Shown here: in pieces, positions 1-6,926 of the stretch
How positions within the stretch are numbered: position 1 is the first letter of the stretch
How the letters are laid out: each line of letters begins with the position of its first letter
Source: an uncultured Actinomycetes bacterium
Lineage (GTDB): Bacteria; Actinomycetota; Actinomycetes; Nanopelagicales; Nanopelagicaceae
DNA length: 14,421 nucleotides
Reading direction: 5' to 3'
Assembly (NCBI GenBank): GCA_903822245.1
Contig: CAIJOE010000043.1
Span: 1 to 14,421 of the forward strand
Translations under genes and position numbers: made by a program
Notes under the pieces: model-generated
What the model was told of the DNA's origin: nothing
Seen by the model: the letters and a program-made list of their open reading frames with translations, nothing else
Database searches by the model: none

Positions 1-171
1 CCCACACCGCCGGAGCCTCTCGCGCAAACCGCCGCGGTTTCTTACCCACGGCGCCTGACTGGAGGCTCCCGTCCTCACGGGTGGCACACCTAGCCGTCAC
101 TGTGTGTACTGAGGCAACCGCGGCGCAATGTTACGGAGTTCATTACCCGTCGCCGGAATGGCTCGGCGCCT
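1..171. other. GC-rich segment of unknown origin, no gene recognised
   Basis: About 66% G+C by direct count of bases 1-170, against roughly 40-45% for the rest of the window. In the dehydrogenase frame there is a stop at 91-93, and none of the other frames gives a recognisable protein. A frame open from base 3 to about 206 gives a low-complexity translation typical of GC-rich DNA. Homology to the dehydrogenase begins only at about 172-175. The segment holds several perfect inverted repeats: 12-19 with 62-69, 30-39 with 116-125, and a hairpin at 68-81 with stem CCCGT/ACGGG and loop CCTC. It could be a chimeric assembly join, the edge of an insertion, or part of a structured RNA from a GC-rich genome. 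Confidence 0.6.
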
Positions 172-1146
172 CCCGTTGGCCTAAAGCCAGGAACCCTTGT
201 CTCATATGAAACAACTCTTCCTGTTGGAACAACTCGAACCCGCTTTGCTCCAGCTCTTGAGAAAATATCTGGCCTAAAAGCCGGACTTGATTTCCATTTG
301 ATCTTCTCACCTGAGCGAGTCCTAACAGGTCGAGTATTTGCTGACCTTCGCAAGTATCCAAAGCTAGTTGGTGGAATCAACGAGAGTTCGACCAAGGCTG
401 GCGTTGATTTCTATAACGCAGTTCTAGATTTTGATGATCGGCTAGATTTAACGCAAAAAAATGGGGTTTGGGACTTATTAACTTGTGAAGCTAGCGAAAT
501 GGCCAAGTTGGCCGAAACTACTTACCGAGATGTGAATATTGCATTGGCAAATCAATTCGCAAAGTTTGCTGAGGGTGCAAATATTGATATCGCAAAGGTT
601 ATTGCTGCTTCAAATTCACAGCCTTATAGCCATATACACCAACCCGGCATTGCAGTTGGTGGTCACTGTATTCCGATCTATCCCCGCTTCTATTTGTGGA
701 ACGACCCACAAGCAACTGTTGTTCGCGCGGCGCGCGAGGCAAATGCTGGAATGCCAGAACACGCAGTTTCAATTCTTGTAAGCGAACTTGGATCATTGAC
801 CGGTAAGACAGTTGCAGTTCTTGGTATTTCATATCGTGGTGGAGTTAAAGAGTCGGCGTTCTCTGGCGTCTTTCCTACGGTAGAAGGACTTAAAAAATCA
901 GGTGCGATAGTTCTAGTTAATGATCCAATGTATACATATGCAGAAATTACCGCCCTAGGTTTCACGCCTTACAAAATTGGAACACAGGTCGAAGGAGTAA
1001 TACTCCAAGCTGATCACAGCGAATACAAGAAACTCACGAGCTCAGATTTCCCAGGAATAAAAGCTTTAGTTGATGGCCGCCGTAGCCTTGCTCCGGAGAA
1101 CTTCAAAGGTGTGGCTTTTAGAGTTATTGGTGCTCCGGCTCGCTAA
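172..1146 (+). pseudogene. 5'-truncated nucleotide-sugar dehydrogenase (UDP-glucose/GDP-mannose dehydrogenase family, WecC-like)
   Basis: Members oxidise the C6 hydroxyl of a UDP- or GDP-sugar to a uronate with two NAD+, supplying acidic sugars for cell-surface polysaccharide. The 324 visible residues start at PVGLKPGT and cover the end of the NAD-binding domain (ETTLPVGTTR), the central helical domain (CEASEMAKLAE) and the C-terminal sugar-binding domain (VAVLGISYRGGVKES). The catalytic cysteine of GGHCIP is present, encoded at 667-669. Full members are about 420-450 residues, so roughly the first 100, including the Rossmann GxGxxG loop, are missing. No plausible start codon lies at the homology boundary, and the sequence upstream is compositionally foreign. 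The gene is therefore either cut by a misassembly (intact in the organism) or genuinely broken. The match to UDP-ManNAc dehydrogenases rather than UDP-glucose dehydrogenases is a tentative family judgement. Its 3' end overlaps the convergent glycosyltransferase by 23 bp. Confidence 0.8.
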
Positions 1147-2422
1147 GTTTAAAAGGTTTGTGAGCCCTAGCAATTGGAGTGGCATTAGTAATCTCATTGT
1201 AAATTCGCAGAAGATTTTGAGCCTGACGTTCCCAAGATCGTTCTTGCAATATTTCCTCAGTATAAACACTCCTGTATTTATCTGGGTTGCTTAGCACCAA
1301 CTTTGTCGCACGGACAAAATCTGCCACATCCTCGGCAATAAAGACCTCACCATTTCCAAGGCGACCAACTTCTGCAGCCATAGTGCGGACATCGCTGACA
1401 ATCATTGGCAACCTAGCCTGCATATATTCACCAAATTTAGTAATCAAAGAAATTTCATGATTTTGCTTATGCAATAGTGGAATCAAGCCAAGTGTGGCCG
1501 TCGATAAATAAGAGACCAGTTGTTCATTTGGCACATAAGGCTGAACATGAAAACGATCGCTCACGTTTGAATACTTATTCTGTAAATCAATAATTGTTTG
1601 ATTCTTTGGATTTGCGATTACAACAAGGTGAACACCGGGCAGTTCAGCCAGGGCTTGCACGGCCGTGTGTACTCCGCGTTGAGGTGCTACTGCACCGGAG
1701 TAGACCATAAGTGGAACTTCTGGGCCAATACCGATATCTGCTCGAAGATTGCGAGTTGCTGGTGTTTGTCCTTCGACCAGCGGATCGTTTGCCACAATAT
1801 CTGGGCGCTTAACAATCCCAAGGTGTGGAATTAATAAATCTGACATTCCTTCACTTACCGAGAGTACGGCTTTTGCATTCTTAACTGACCTACGTTCTTG
1901 AGAAATATAAAGATTAGAAAGTGGTTTAGTTAAATGTGATACTCCTGGCACAAATTCATGTGCATCATAAATTAAATTGCAATGATGACCATATTTTTTC
2001 AGTTCCTCAACTAAAGCGGCCGCTATCGGAAGAGCTGTGTAATCGTGGGCATGTATTACATCTGGTTTTATTTCAATCGCCACATTTCTGGTGGCATTTA
2101 GGGCGCGCTTGTAGTTTGGAATTCCTGGCTCACGACGGCCGAATGTTATGGCTTCTAATCTACGTTTGTAGTAACGAAGCCTACGTAAAACTTTTGCAAT
2201 TAAGTCTTGAGAAACTACAACTTTTAAAGGGAGTCGTAATATTTTGGCATAACCAATAGTCAGTGAATCATTATGATTAAATGGAGTAGCACCTACAACA
2301 ACTACATCCCATCCAGCATTTCCAAGAGACCAAGCGCACTTTAAAACTCTCGAATCTTCCGTTACGCCATTTAGAACAATGTGTAGCGCCTTTGGATTAG
2401 ATATCTTGGAAGTCACAGTCAC
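1124..2422 (-). CDS. GT4-type glycosyltransferase (GT-B fold)
   Basis: A cytoplasmic retaining glycosyltransferase that probably adds a sugar from a nucleotide donor to a lipid-linked glycan; donor and acceptor cannot be read from sequence. The 432 residues show the N-terminal acceptor domain with DVIHAHDYTALP (about 121-132) and YDAHEF (152-157). The C-terminal donor domain has YSGAVAPQRGV (241-251) and FGEYMQARLPMIVSD (330-344), the position of the GT4 motif that usually reads EYMAAGxPVV. No signal peptide or membrane segment is seen. The start is a GTG; a second in-frame GTG lies two codons later, so the exact start is uncertain. It converges on the nucleotide-sugar dehydrogenase with a 23-bp overlap, suggesting both belong to a surface-polysaccharide cluster continuing to the left. 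It diverges from the SulP gene across only 32 bp. Confidence 0.88.
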   Translation of the reverse strand: MTVTSKISNPKALHIVLNGVTEDSRVLKCAWSLGNAGWDVVVVGATPFNHNDSLTIGYAKILRLPLKVVVSQDLIAKVLRRLRYYKRRLEAITFGRREPGIPNYKRALNATRNVAIEIKPDVIHAHDYTALPIAAALVEELKKYGHHCNLIYDAHEFVPGVSHLTKPLSNLYISQERRSVKNAKAVLSVSEGMSDLLIPHLGIVKRPDIVANDPLVEGQTPATRNLRADIGIGPEVPLMVYSGAVAPQRGVHTAVQALAELPGVHLVVIANPKNQTIIDLQNKYSNVSDRFHVQPYVPNEQLVSYLSTATLGLIPLLHKQNHEISLITKFGEYMQARLPMIVSDVRTMAAEVGRLGNGEVFIAEDVADFVRATKLVLSNPDKYRSVYTEEILQERSWERQAQNLLRIYNEITNATPIARAHKPFKLSEPEHQ

Positions 2423-2438
2423 AATCTACTAAATCTCG

Positions 2439-2450
2439 GGTATCGTTACC
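2439..2450. promoter_or_regulatory. Inverted repeat in the 32-bp divergent gap
   Basis: GGTA-TCGT-TACC sits in the 32 bp separating the start codons of the glycosyltransferase (minus) and the SulP gene (plus). Its centre, TATCGT, fits a weak TAnnnT -10 element with 8 bases before the SulP ATG, which would give a nearly leaderless mRNA. There is no Shine-Dalgarno sequence before either gene. It may be a promoter or operator, but short repeats of this size also arise by chance. Confidence 0.25.
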
Positions 2451-2454
2451 TGAA

Positions 2455-3735
2455 ATGAGCCGCATAGTTTCGTTACTTCCTAGACGTAGTGACTACTCAG
2501 GAATTTCCAAGAATTGGCGCATTGATCTAATTGCTGGAATAACTGTTGGAATTGTTGCCTTGCCACTGGCTCTCGCCTTTGGAATTACAACTGGGGCTGG
2601 TGCAAAAGCTGGTCTTATAACCGCAGTATTTGCTGGACTAGTTGCCGCAATATTTGGTGGATCTAATTATCAAGTTAGTGGTCCAACTGGAGCCATGACC
2701 GTAGTTCTTGTGCCGATAGTTTCAAAATATGGGATTAAATCTCTAGCACCCCTTGGAATAATTGCTGGCGCTATTGTTATTTTTATGGGCATTACACATG
2801 CCGGAGCGGTGATTAATCGAGTTCCATGGCCAGTGATGGAGGGTTTCACACTTGGTATTGCACTTGTAATTGCGTTGCAACAGCTCCCCACCGCATTAGC
2901 CACAGATTCGATTAAGGGCCGTGGCACAGTTGGGACTGCAATTAAAACGGTTTCGGGCTCTCTTAAAGATGGCATCTCCTGGAGCGCGCTGGGAGTTGTG
3001 ACACTGACGCTTTTCGTTAAATTTAGCTATCCAAAATTGGCCCATAGATTGAAACTCAGGTTCCATATTCCTGCAAGCTTTTTAGCAATTGTGGTTAGTA
3101 CCTTGATTGTTATGACATGTTCAATTCAAACTCCAAGAGTTGGTCAACTTCCCAATGGGATCTTTTCCTTGCATTCAATTACTTTTAATGGAATTGGTCT
3201 TAGCGATCTTCTAATCGCCGCTATTGAAATTGCCTTACTTGCTGCAATTGAATCCCTGCTCTCAGCTAGAGTCGCTGATCAAATGGCACATATTCACGAA
3301 CCAGAATTTAGGTATCAAGCAAATCGAGAATTAGTAGGTCAAGGGTTGGCCTCAATAGTTTCCTCATTAGCCGGAGGAATGCCAGCAACAGGGGCCATTG
3401 CGCGCACAAGTGTGAATATTCGATCCGGTGCAAAGTCTCGGCTAGCGGCAATTGTTCATGCTATTTTCCTGCTTGTTATGGTTTTGGCTTTGAGCTCAGT
3501 AATCTCAAAGATTCCAACCGCAGCTTTGGCGGGGGTACTTCTTGGAACTTCTTACCGAATTGCAAGTCCAGCAAATCTTAAGGAATATCTTAGAACTACC
3601 AAATTAGATGCCTCAATCTTGTTATTTACTGCAGCGATAGTTCTATTTGTAGATTTAATTTGGGGAATCGCTATCGGTACTGCTTGTTACTTTATATTTA
3701 AGAAATTGGGAGCAAATAAACTATCGCGGCAATGA
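2455..3735 (+). CDS. SulP/SLC26-family anion transporter without STAS domain
   Basis: An inner-membrane secondary transporter of the SulP family, whose bacterial members carry sulfate, bicarbonate or dicarboxylates, often with Na+ or H+. The 426 residues are almost wholly hydrophobic helices. Family landmarks are ALPLALAFGI near residues 35-43, VSGPTGAM at 74-81, the ESLLSARVADQM block, and TGAIARTSVNIRSGA followed by LAAIVHAIFLL. Typical SulP proteins have about 550 residues with a cytoplasmic C-terminal STAS domain. Here translation ends right after the last membrane helix (FKKLGANKLSRQ), so STAS is absent rather than frameshifted: the downstream DNA encodes minus-strand genes. The ATG start has no Shine-Dalgarno sequence. 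The last 38 bp overlap the convergent 126-residue membrane protein. Substrate cannot be assigned; the nearby sulfur amino acid genes hint at sulfate, but bicarbonate is equally possible. Confidence 0.9.
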   Translation: MSRIVSLLPRRSDYSGISKNWRIDLIAGITVGIVALPLALAFGITTGAGAKAGLITAVFAGLVAAIFGGSNYQVSGPTGAMTVVLVPIVSKYGIKSLAPLGIIAGAIVIFMGITHAGAVINRVPWPVMEGFTLGIALVIALQQLPTALATDSIKGRGTVGTAIKTVSGSLKDGISWSALGVVTLTLFVKFSYPKLAHRLKLRFHIPASFLAIVVSTLIVMTCSIQTPRVGQLPNGIFSLHSITFNGIGLSDLLIAAIEIALLAAIESLLSARVADQMAHIHEPEFRYQANRELVGQGLASIVSSLAGGMPATGAIARTSVNIRSGAKSRLAAIVHAIFLLVMVLALSSVISKIPTAALAGVLLGTSYRIASPANLKEYLRTTKLDASILLFTAAIVLFVDLIWGIAIGTACYFIFKKLGANKLSRQ

Positions 3736-4078
3736 TCGCTGCGTAATCTGCAGCTTTCATCAGAATCTTAATTGCCTTGGCTTTATCTGCCTTACGATCT
3801 TCTGGAGTTAGTACTTTGGAAAGCTCACCGAGCTTGCCTAAATTAAATGCGCCTTTAAACCCATAGGCCAAACAGAACTTACTTCTTGCCTGAACTAACC
3901 CAGTCGTGAAGGCCATTGCTGGAAAGAAAATCCAAATACGTTGGCCAGAGGGCGTGCCATTCTTTATATAAACGGCTAAAACTAAAAGAGTTACTAATGC
4001 ACCAAAAACAGCTACGGCCTGGCGGCGGCGAATTTCCTGAGCGCCAATATTGCAAGTTCCAGGTTGATAATTACTCAT
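3698..4078 (-). CDS. Conserved hypothetical small membrane protein with CNIG motif
   Basis: A 126-residue protein of unknown function. I chose the ATG at 4078 rather than the TTG one codon earlier because it forms a TGATG junction with the stop of the 48-residue gene upstream, the usual sign of translational coupling. Visible features are PGTCNIGAQEIRRR at 7-19 (Cys9), a hydrophobic segment at about 21-38, a second at about 48-63 (IWIFFPAMAFTTGLVQA), then ARSKFCLAYGFKGAFNLG (Cys69), a charged linker (91-106), and a third hydrophobic segment at 111-124. From memory, short proteins with CNIG near the N-terminus and FCxxxGxxGxxN after the second helix occur in diverse bacteria; I know of no assigned role. 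Two conserved cysteines could bind a metal or be redox active, but that is a guess. The 3' end overlaps the SulP gene by 38 bp. Confidence 0.75.
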   Translation of the reverse strand: MSNYQPGTCNIGAQEIRRRQAVAVFGALVTLLVLAVYIKNGTPSGQRIWIFFPAMAFTTGLVQARSKFCLAYGFKGAFNLGKLGELSKVLTPEDRKADKAKAIKILMKAADYAAIIAAIVYLLPIS

Positions 4079-4224
4079 CAAACCTGTTCGTAGTCATCAT
4101 CAGCAAAAACCTCGTGGTCATCATCACCGGTACGAGAGATCCAGTTGATCAAAGACTTGAGTCCACCAAAAATTAATGCGATGAATGCAAGGACTGCAGC
4201 CAGGCGGCGAATTAACTTCATCAT
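4078..4224 (-). CDS. Small membrane protein, 48 residues, acidic tail
   Basis: An unrecognised small gene that begins with two ATG codons. The peptide starts MMKLIRRLAAVLAFIALIFG: a positively charged N-terminus (K3, R6, R7) and one hydrophobic helix at about 8-28, followed by a polar stretch and an acidic tail with two DDD clusters (residues 34-36 and 42-44). This fits a single-pass membrane protein with the N-terminus inside and the acidic tail outside, or an uncleaved signal anchor. Its TGA overlaps the ATG of the 126-residue membrane protein by one base (TGATG), so the two are probably co-translated and may work together. No strong Shine-Dalgarno sequence precedes it. It lies 42 bp after the cystathionine-type PLP enzyme, same strand. 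Short length keeps confidence moderate, but the coupling and the membrane topology argue it is real. Confidence 0.6.
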   Translation of the reverse strand: MMKLIRRLAAVLAFIALIFGGLKSLINWISRTGDDDHEVFADDDYEQV

Positions 4225-4266
4225 GGGATAAATCTACTATCCAATCTAGGGATTTTCCTGATGATA

Positions 4267-5394
4267 TTAAATGGCGCGCAGGGACTGATCAATATCCAGC
4301 CAGAGATCCTCGATATTTTCGATCCCAACTGAAATACGAACCAAGTTATCCGGGATCGAAGGTGCCTCACTTCCCCATCGTTGGCGGCGCTCCCATAGAG
4401 ATTCCACACCACCAAGGGATGTGGCATAGGTGATCAACTTCGAGGATTCACATGCTCTATCGGCAGCATTGGCTCCGCCCTTGACCTCGATGCAAAGAAT
4501 CGCACCAAAACCCTTCATAAAACTCTTTGCCATTAGATGATGTGGATCTGTTTCAAGTCCTGGGTATCGAACGCGATCAACTTGTGGATGGCTACTCAAA
4601 CGCTTTGCTAACTCCATAGCGTTTTCCTGTGCCTTGGCTAATCGCAAGGAAAGTGTTCTAACTCCTCGAAGAGCCAACCAAGCCTCAAAAGGTCCAGGAA
4701 TTGCACCGTGAAACTTGCGAACATCTAAGACTTTGGTAAGTAAATTCTCATTTCGCGAAGAAACGCTTCCCATCACAACATCACTATGGCCTGATAAATA
4801 TTTTGTAACTGAATTCATTGAGAAATCTGCGCCCATTTTAAGAGGCTGCTGAAGCAGTCCAGTTGCAAAAGTGTTGTCTACTCCAACAATTAATCCAAGA
4901 GATTTAGCTTGCTTGATGATCTTTGGAAGGTCGGCAACTTCTAACGCAGGATTAGTTGGTGATTCAATCCAAGCAAAATTTGCGCCTTCAAGTGCAGTTA
5001 GGACTTCTTGGGTATTAGAGACATCGACATATCGAACTTGCATCCCATTTATTTCGCTAATTTGACGAAGTAAATTCATAGTTCCGGTGTAACCATTCTT
5101 TGAGGTCACAATTACAGATCCATTTGGCACGGTCTTAAAAATTGCGCTAATGGCAGCTAATCCGGAGGAAAATAGAATTGTCTTTCCGCCTTCTATTAGC
5201 TCAATTGCTTCCTCAAGTGCCTTCCAAGATGCGTTACCAAACCGTCCATAACCGATATCACCGCCGGCATGAAAGGTGGCACTTAATTCGATGTTTGGGT
5301 TCAATGAAGCATCTTTAGTTCTTCCAGGACGTCCAGATGCTACAACCTGTGACTCTGGTGAAAGCTTCTTTATATATTCGCGATCAGTGCTCAT
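4267..5394 (-). CDS. PLP-dependent transsulfuration enzyme (cystathionine gamma-synthase/gamma-lyase family)
   Basis: A cytoplasmic fold-type I PLP enzyme of the Cys/Met metabolism family, which makes or breaks C-S bonds in cystathionine (gamma-synthase, gamma-lyase) and related substrates. The 375 residues, a normal length, carry the PLP Schiff-base lysine in SVTKYLSGHSDVVMG (Lys198), the aspartate that contacts the pyridine nitrogen in VDNTFATGL (Asp173), and YGRFGN (Tyr49-Arg51), equivalent to the family's YSRxGNPT. The YGR...W.ALE form and the GGVESLWERRQRWG C-terminus recall actinobacterial proteins annotated as cystathionine gamma-lyase, but sequence alone does not separate lyase from synthase. 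Its ATG overlaps the TGA of the upstream FAD oxidoreductase (ATGA), so the two are translationally coupled. With the MalY-type enzyme further upstream it could complete cysteine-homocysteine interconversion. Confidence 0.9.
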   Translation of the reverse strand: MSTDREYIKKLSPESQVVASGRPGRTKDASLNPNIELSATFHAGGDIGYGRFGNASWKALEEAIELIEGGKTILFSSGLAAISAIFKTVPNGSVIVTSKNGYTGTMNLLRQISEINGMQVRYVDVSNTQEVLTALEGANFAWIESPTNPALEVADLPKIIKQAKSLGLIVGVDNTFATGLLQQPLKMGADFSMNSVTKYLSGHSDVVMGSVSSRNENLLTKVLDVRKFHGAIPGPFEAWLALRGVRTLSLRLAKAQENAMELAKRLSSHPQVDRVRYPGLETDPHHLMAKSFMKGFGAILCIEVKGGANAADRACESSKLITYATSLGGVESLWERRQRWGSEAPSIPDNLVRISVGIENIEDLWLDIDQSLRAI

Positions 5395-6926
5395 AGACGC
5401 TCGAGAACTGCCATGGCTGCATTATGCCCAGGTATTCCACTAACTCCGCCACCGCGGATTGCACCCGCTCCACAAATAAAGATTTTTTCATATTCAGTTT
5501 CCACTCCCCAACTTGGTTTCGTGCCATCTTCTCTAAAGGGCATTGATAAATCCTTATGGAAGATATTACCTCGTGGCAAATCCACATCTCTCTGCAAATC
5601 CAACGGGCTTTTTACTTCTATACAGAGCGACCCATCTTCGGCCACAGCTAAACATTCTTCAATTGGATCCAACAAGTATTGATTTAGTTGGGCAAGTAGG
5701 CGTCGTTTAATCTCTTGTTTAGTTCCTTCGTTGTCCTTATCAAAGAGCGCAGCGGGGGTATGTAATCCAAATAAAGTGAGGGTTTGGAACCCTTTTACTA
5801 CAAGTTCCTCAGAAAGAATTGAGGTATCAGAAAGGGTATGGCAATACATCTCTGCTGGAATTTGATCAGGAATTTTGCCATCAGCGCTTTGCTTAAAAGC
5901 TAACTGAAGCTGTGAGTAATTCTCATCAAAGTGAAAAGTCCCGGCAAATGCATCCCGAGGATCTTGACCAGACTTTAGTCTTGGCAATTTCTTTAGAAGC
6001 ATATTGATCTTTACCTGGCTTCCCTCCAAACTCTTTGGCTCGGAGTGACCCAAAATCTTTGCAAGTACTTGAGGTGCACAATTAGCTAGGACAAATTCAG
6101 AATTGTAAGTACCAGAGCTGTTGGTTGTAACAGAGTATGAATTGTTACTTTCAACAATATTTAGGACTCTAGATTCAGTTTTAATCTCAACTCCTAGGGA
6201 GATTGCCAAATCGGTAAGTTCTTTCACAAGTGCACCCATTCCACCCTTGGGAACCTTCCAATCACCCTCGCCATTTCCAATCAAGTGATAGAGGAAACAA
6301 ATATTTGCCGGCATATCGTGGGCATCTGTATGAGTTCCAATTAACCCATCAGTTAGAACTATTCCACGGACCAAATCATTCTTGAATCTTGCTTCAATTG
6401 ATCGGCCGATTGGCTGTTCCATAATTTCGTCCCAAATCTTGTGATTTACCTTCTCGCGAAGTTCAGATCGAGTTGGGAGCTTTTCAAGCATAGTTGGTGC
6501 GATAACCTCGGCTAACTTTTGAACATCTTTATAAAATTCTTGCCAGGCCATAAATTCATCATTTGATCCAGTTAGTTCTTCAAAGTCAGCCTGCGTTTGT
6601 CCAACTAATCCAGTTGTAATCAACAACCCTATTTCCTTATCGGCTAATTTTGACGGAGTAAAAGAGGCGACATCCCTTTTGATAGTTTCGAATTTAAGCC
6701 CAAGTTCTCTCACTATTTGGTCTGGAAGAAGTGAGACTAGATATGAATACCGAGAGAGTCTGGCATCGTAATCTTTAAATACTTTCTGACTTACAGTTGC
6801 CCCGCCCACCTTTGAACCTGCTTCTAAGATCAAAGTCTTAACGCCAGCTTTTGCTAAGTAACATGCCGCAACTAAGCCATTATGCCCACCACCAACAATT
6901 ATTACCTGGTGGCTATTTTGTTGCAT
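5391..6926 (-). CDS. FAD-dependent oxidoreductase, PYROXD2/phytoene desaturase-like
   Basis: A flavoprotein of the amine oxidase/phytoene desaturase superfamily, closest in pattern to PYROXD2, whose substrate is not established. An N-terminal dinucleotide-binding fold is clear: VIIVGGGHNGLVAACYLAK then LILEAGSKVGGATVS, with the GG that binds the FAD diphosphate. The segment ARLSRYSYLVSLLPDQIV and the C-terminal FAD loop FICGAGAIRGGGVSGIPG are typical of PYROXD2-like proteins rather than true CrtI carotenoid desaturases. I chose the ATG giving a 511-residue protein (MQQNSHQV). A TTG five codons upstream would lengthen it, but its purine-rich GGAAGG lies too close to serve as a ribosome binding site. 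The ATG start overlaps the upstream MalY gene by 14 bp, and the stop overlaps the next gene by 4 bp. The substrate is unknown; cluster position suggests a link to amino acid or sulfur metabolism, but this is inference. Confidence 0.88.
   Translation of the reverse strand: MQQNSHQVIIVGGGHNGLVAACYLAKAGVKTLILEAGSKVGGATVSQKVFKDYDARLSRYSYLVSLLPDQIVRELGLKFETIKRDVASFTPSKLADKEIGLLITTGLVGQTQADFEELTGSNDEFMAWQEFYKDVQKLAEVIAPTMLEKLPTRSELREKVNHKIWDEIMEQPIGRSIEARFKNDLVRGIVLTDGLIGTHTDAHDMPANICFLYHLIGNGEGDWKVPKGGMGALVKELTDLAISLGVEIKTESRVLNIVESNNSYSVTTNSSGTYNSEFVLANCAPQVLAKILGHSEPKSLEGSQVKINMLLKKLPRLKSGQDPRDAFAGTFHFDENYSQLQLAFKQSADGKIPDQIPAEMYCHTLSDTSILSEELVVKGFQTLTLFGLHTPAALFDKDNEGTKQEIKRRLLAQLNQYLLDPIEECLAVAEDGSLCIEVKSPLDLQRDVDLPRGNIFHKDLSMPFREDGTKPSWGVETEYEKIFICGAGAIRGGGVSGIPGHNAAMAVLERL

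Noticed and set aside
50..126. Resemblance of the GC-rich segment to an M-box (ykoK) magnesium riboswitch, from GGAGGCTCC and a following hairpin.
   Set aside because: The later conserved M-box blocks (the GAGACGCCAA-like and AGUGCUAAAGCUCUACGA-like segments) are not found, so only one short block agrees.
3..206. Open plus-strand frame at the left end.
   Set aside because: GC-rich DNA has few stops; the translation is low-complexity with no recognisable motif and crosses the junction out of frame with the real dehydrogenase.
4185..4433. 82-codon plus-strand frame opposite the cystathionine-type gene.
   Set aside because: It is antisense to a clearly coding gene and to the start of the 48-residue gene, with composition of a shadow frame.
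5391..6926. Carotenoid desaturase (CrtI) linked to rhodopsin/retinal synthesis.
   Set aside because: The N- and C-terminal motifs fit PYROXD2-like proteins better, and no crtB, crtE, crtY, blh or rhodopsin gene is nearby.
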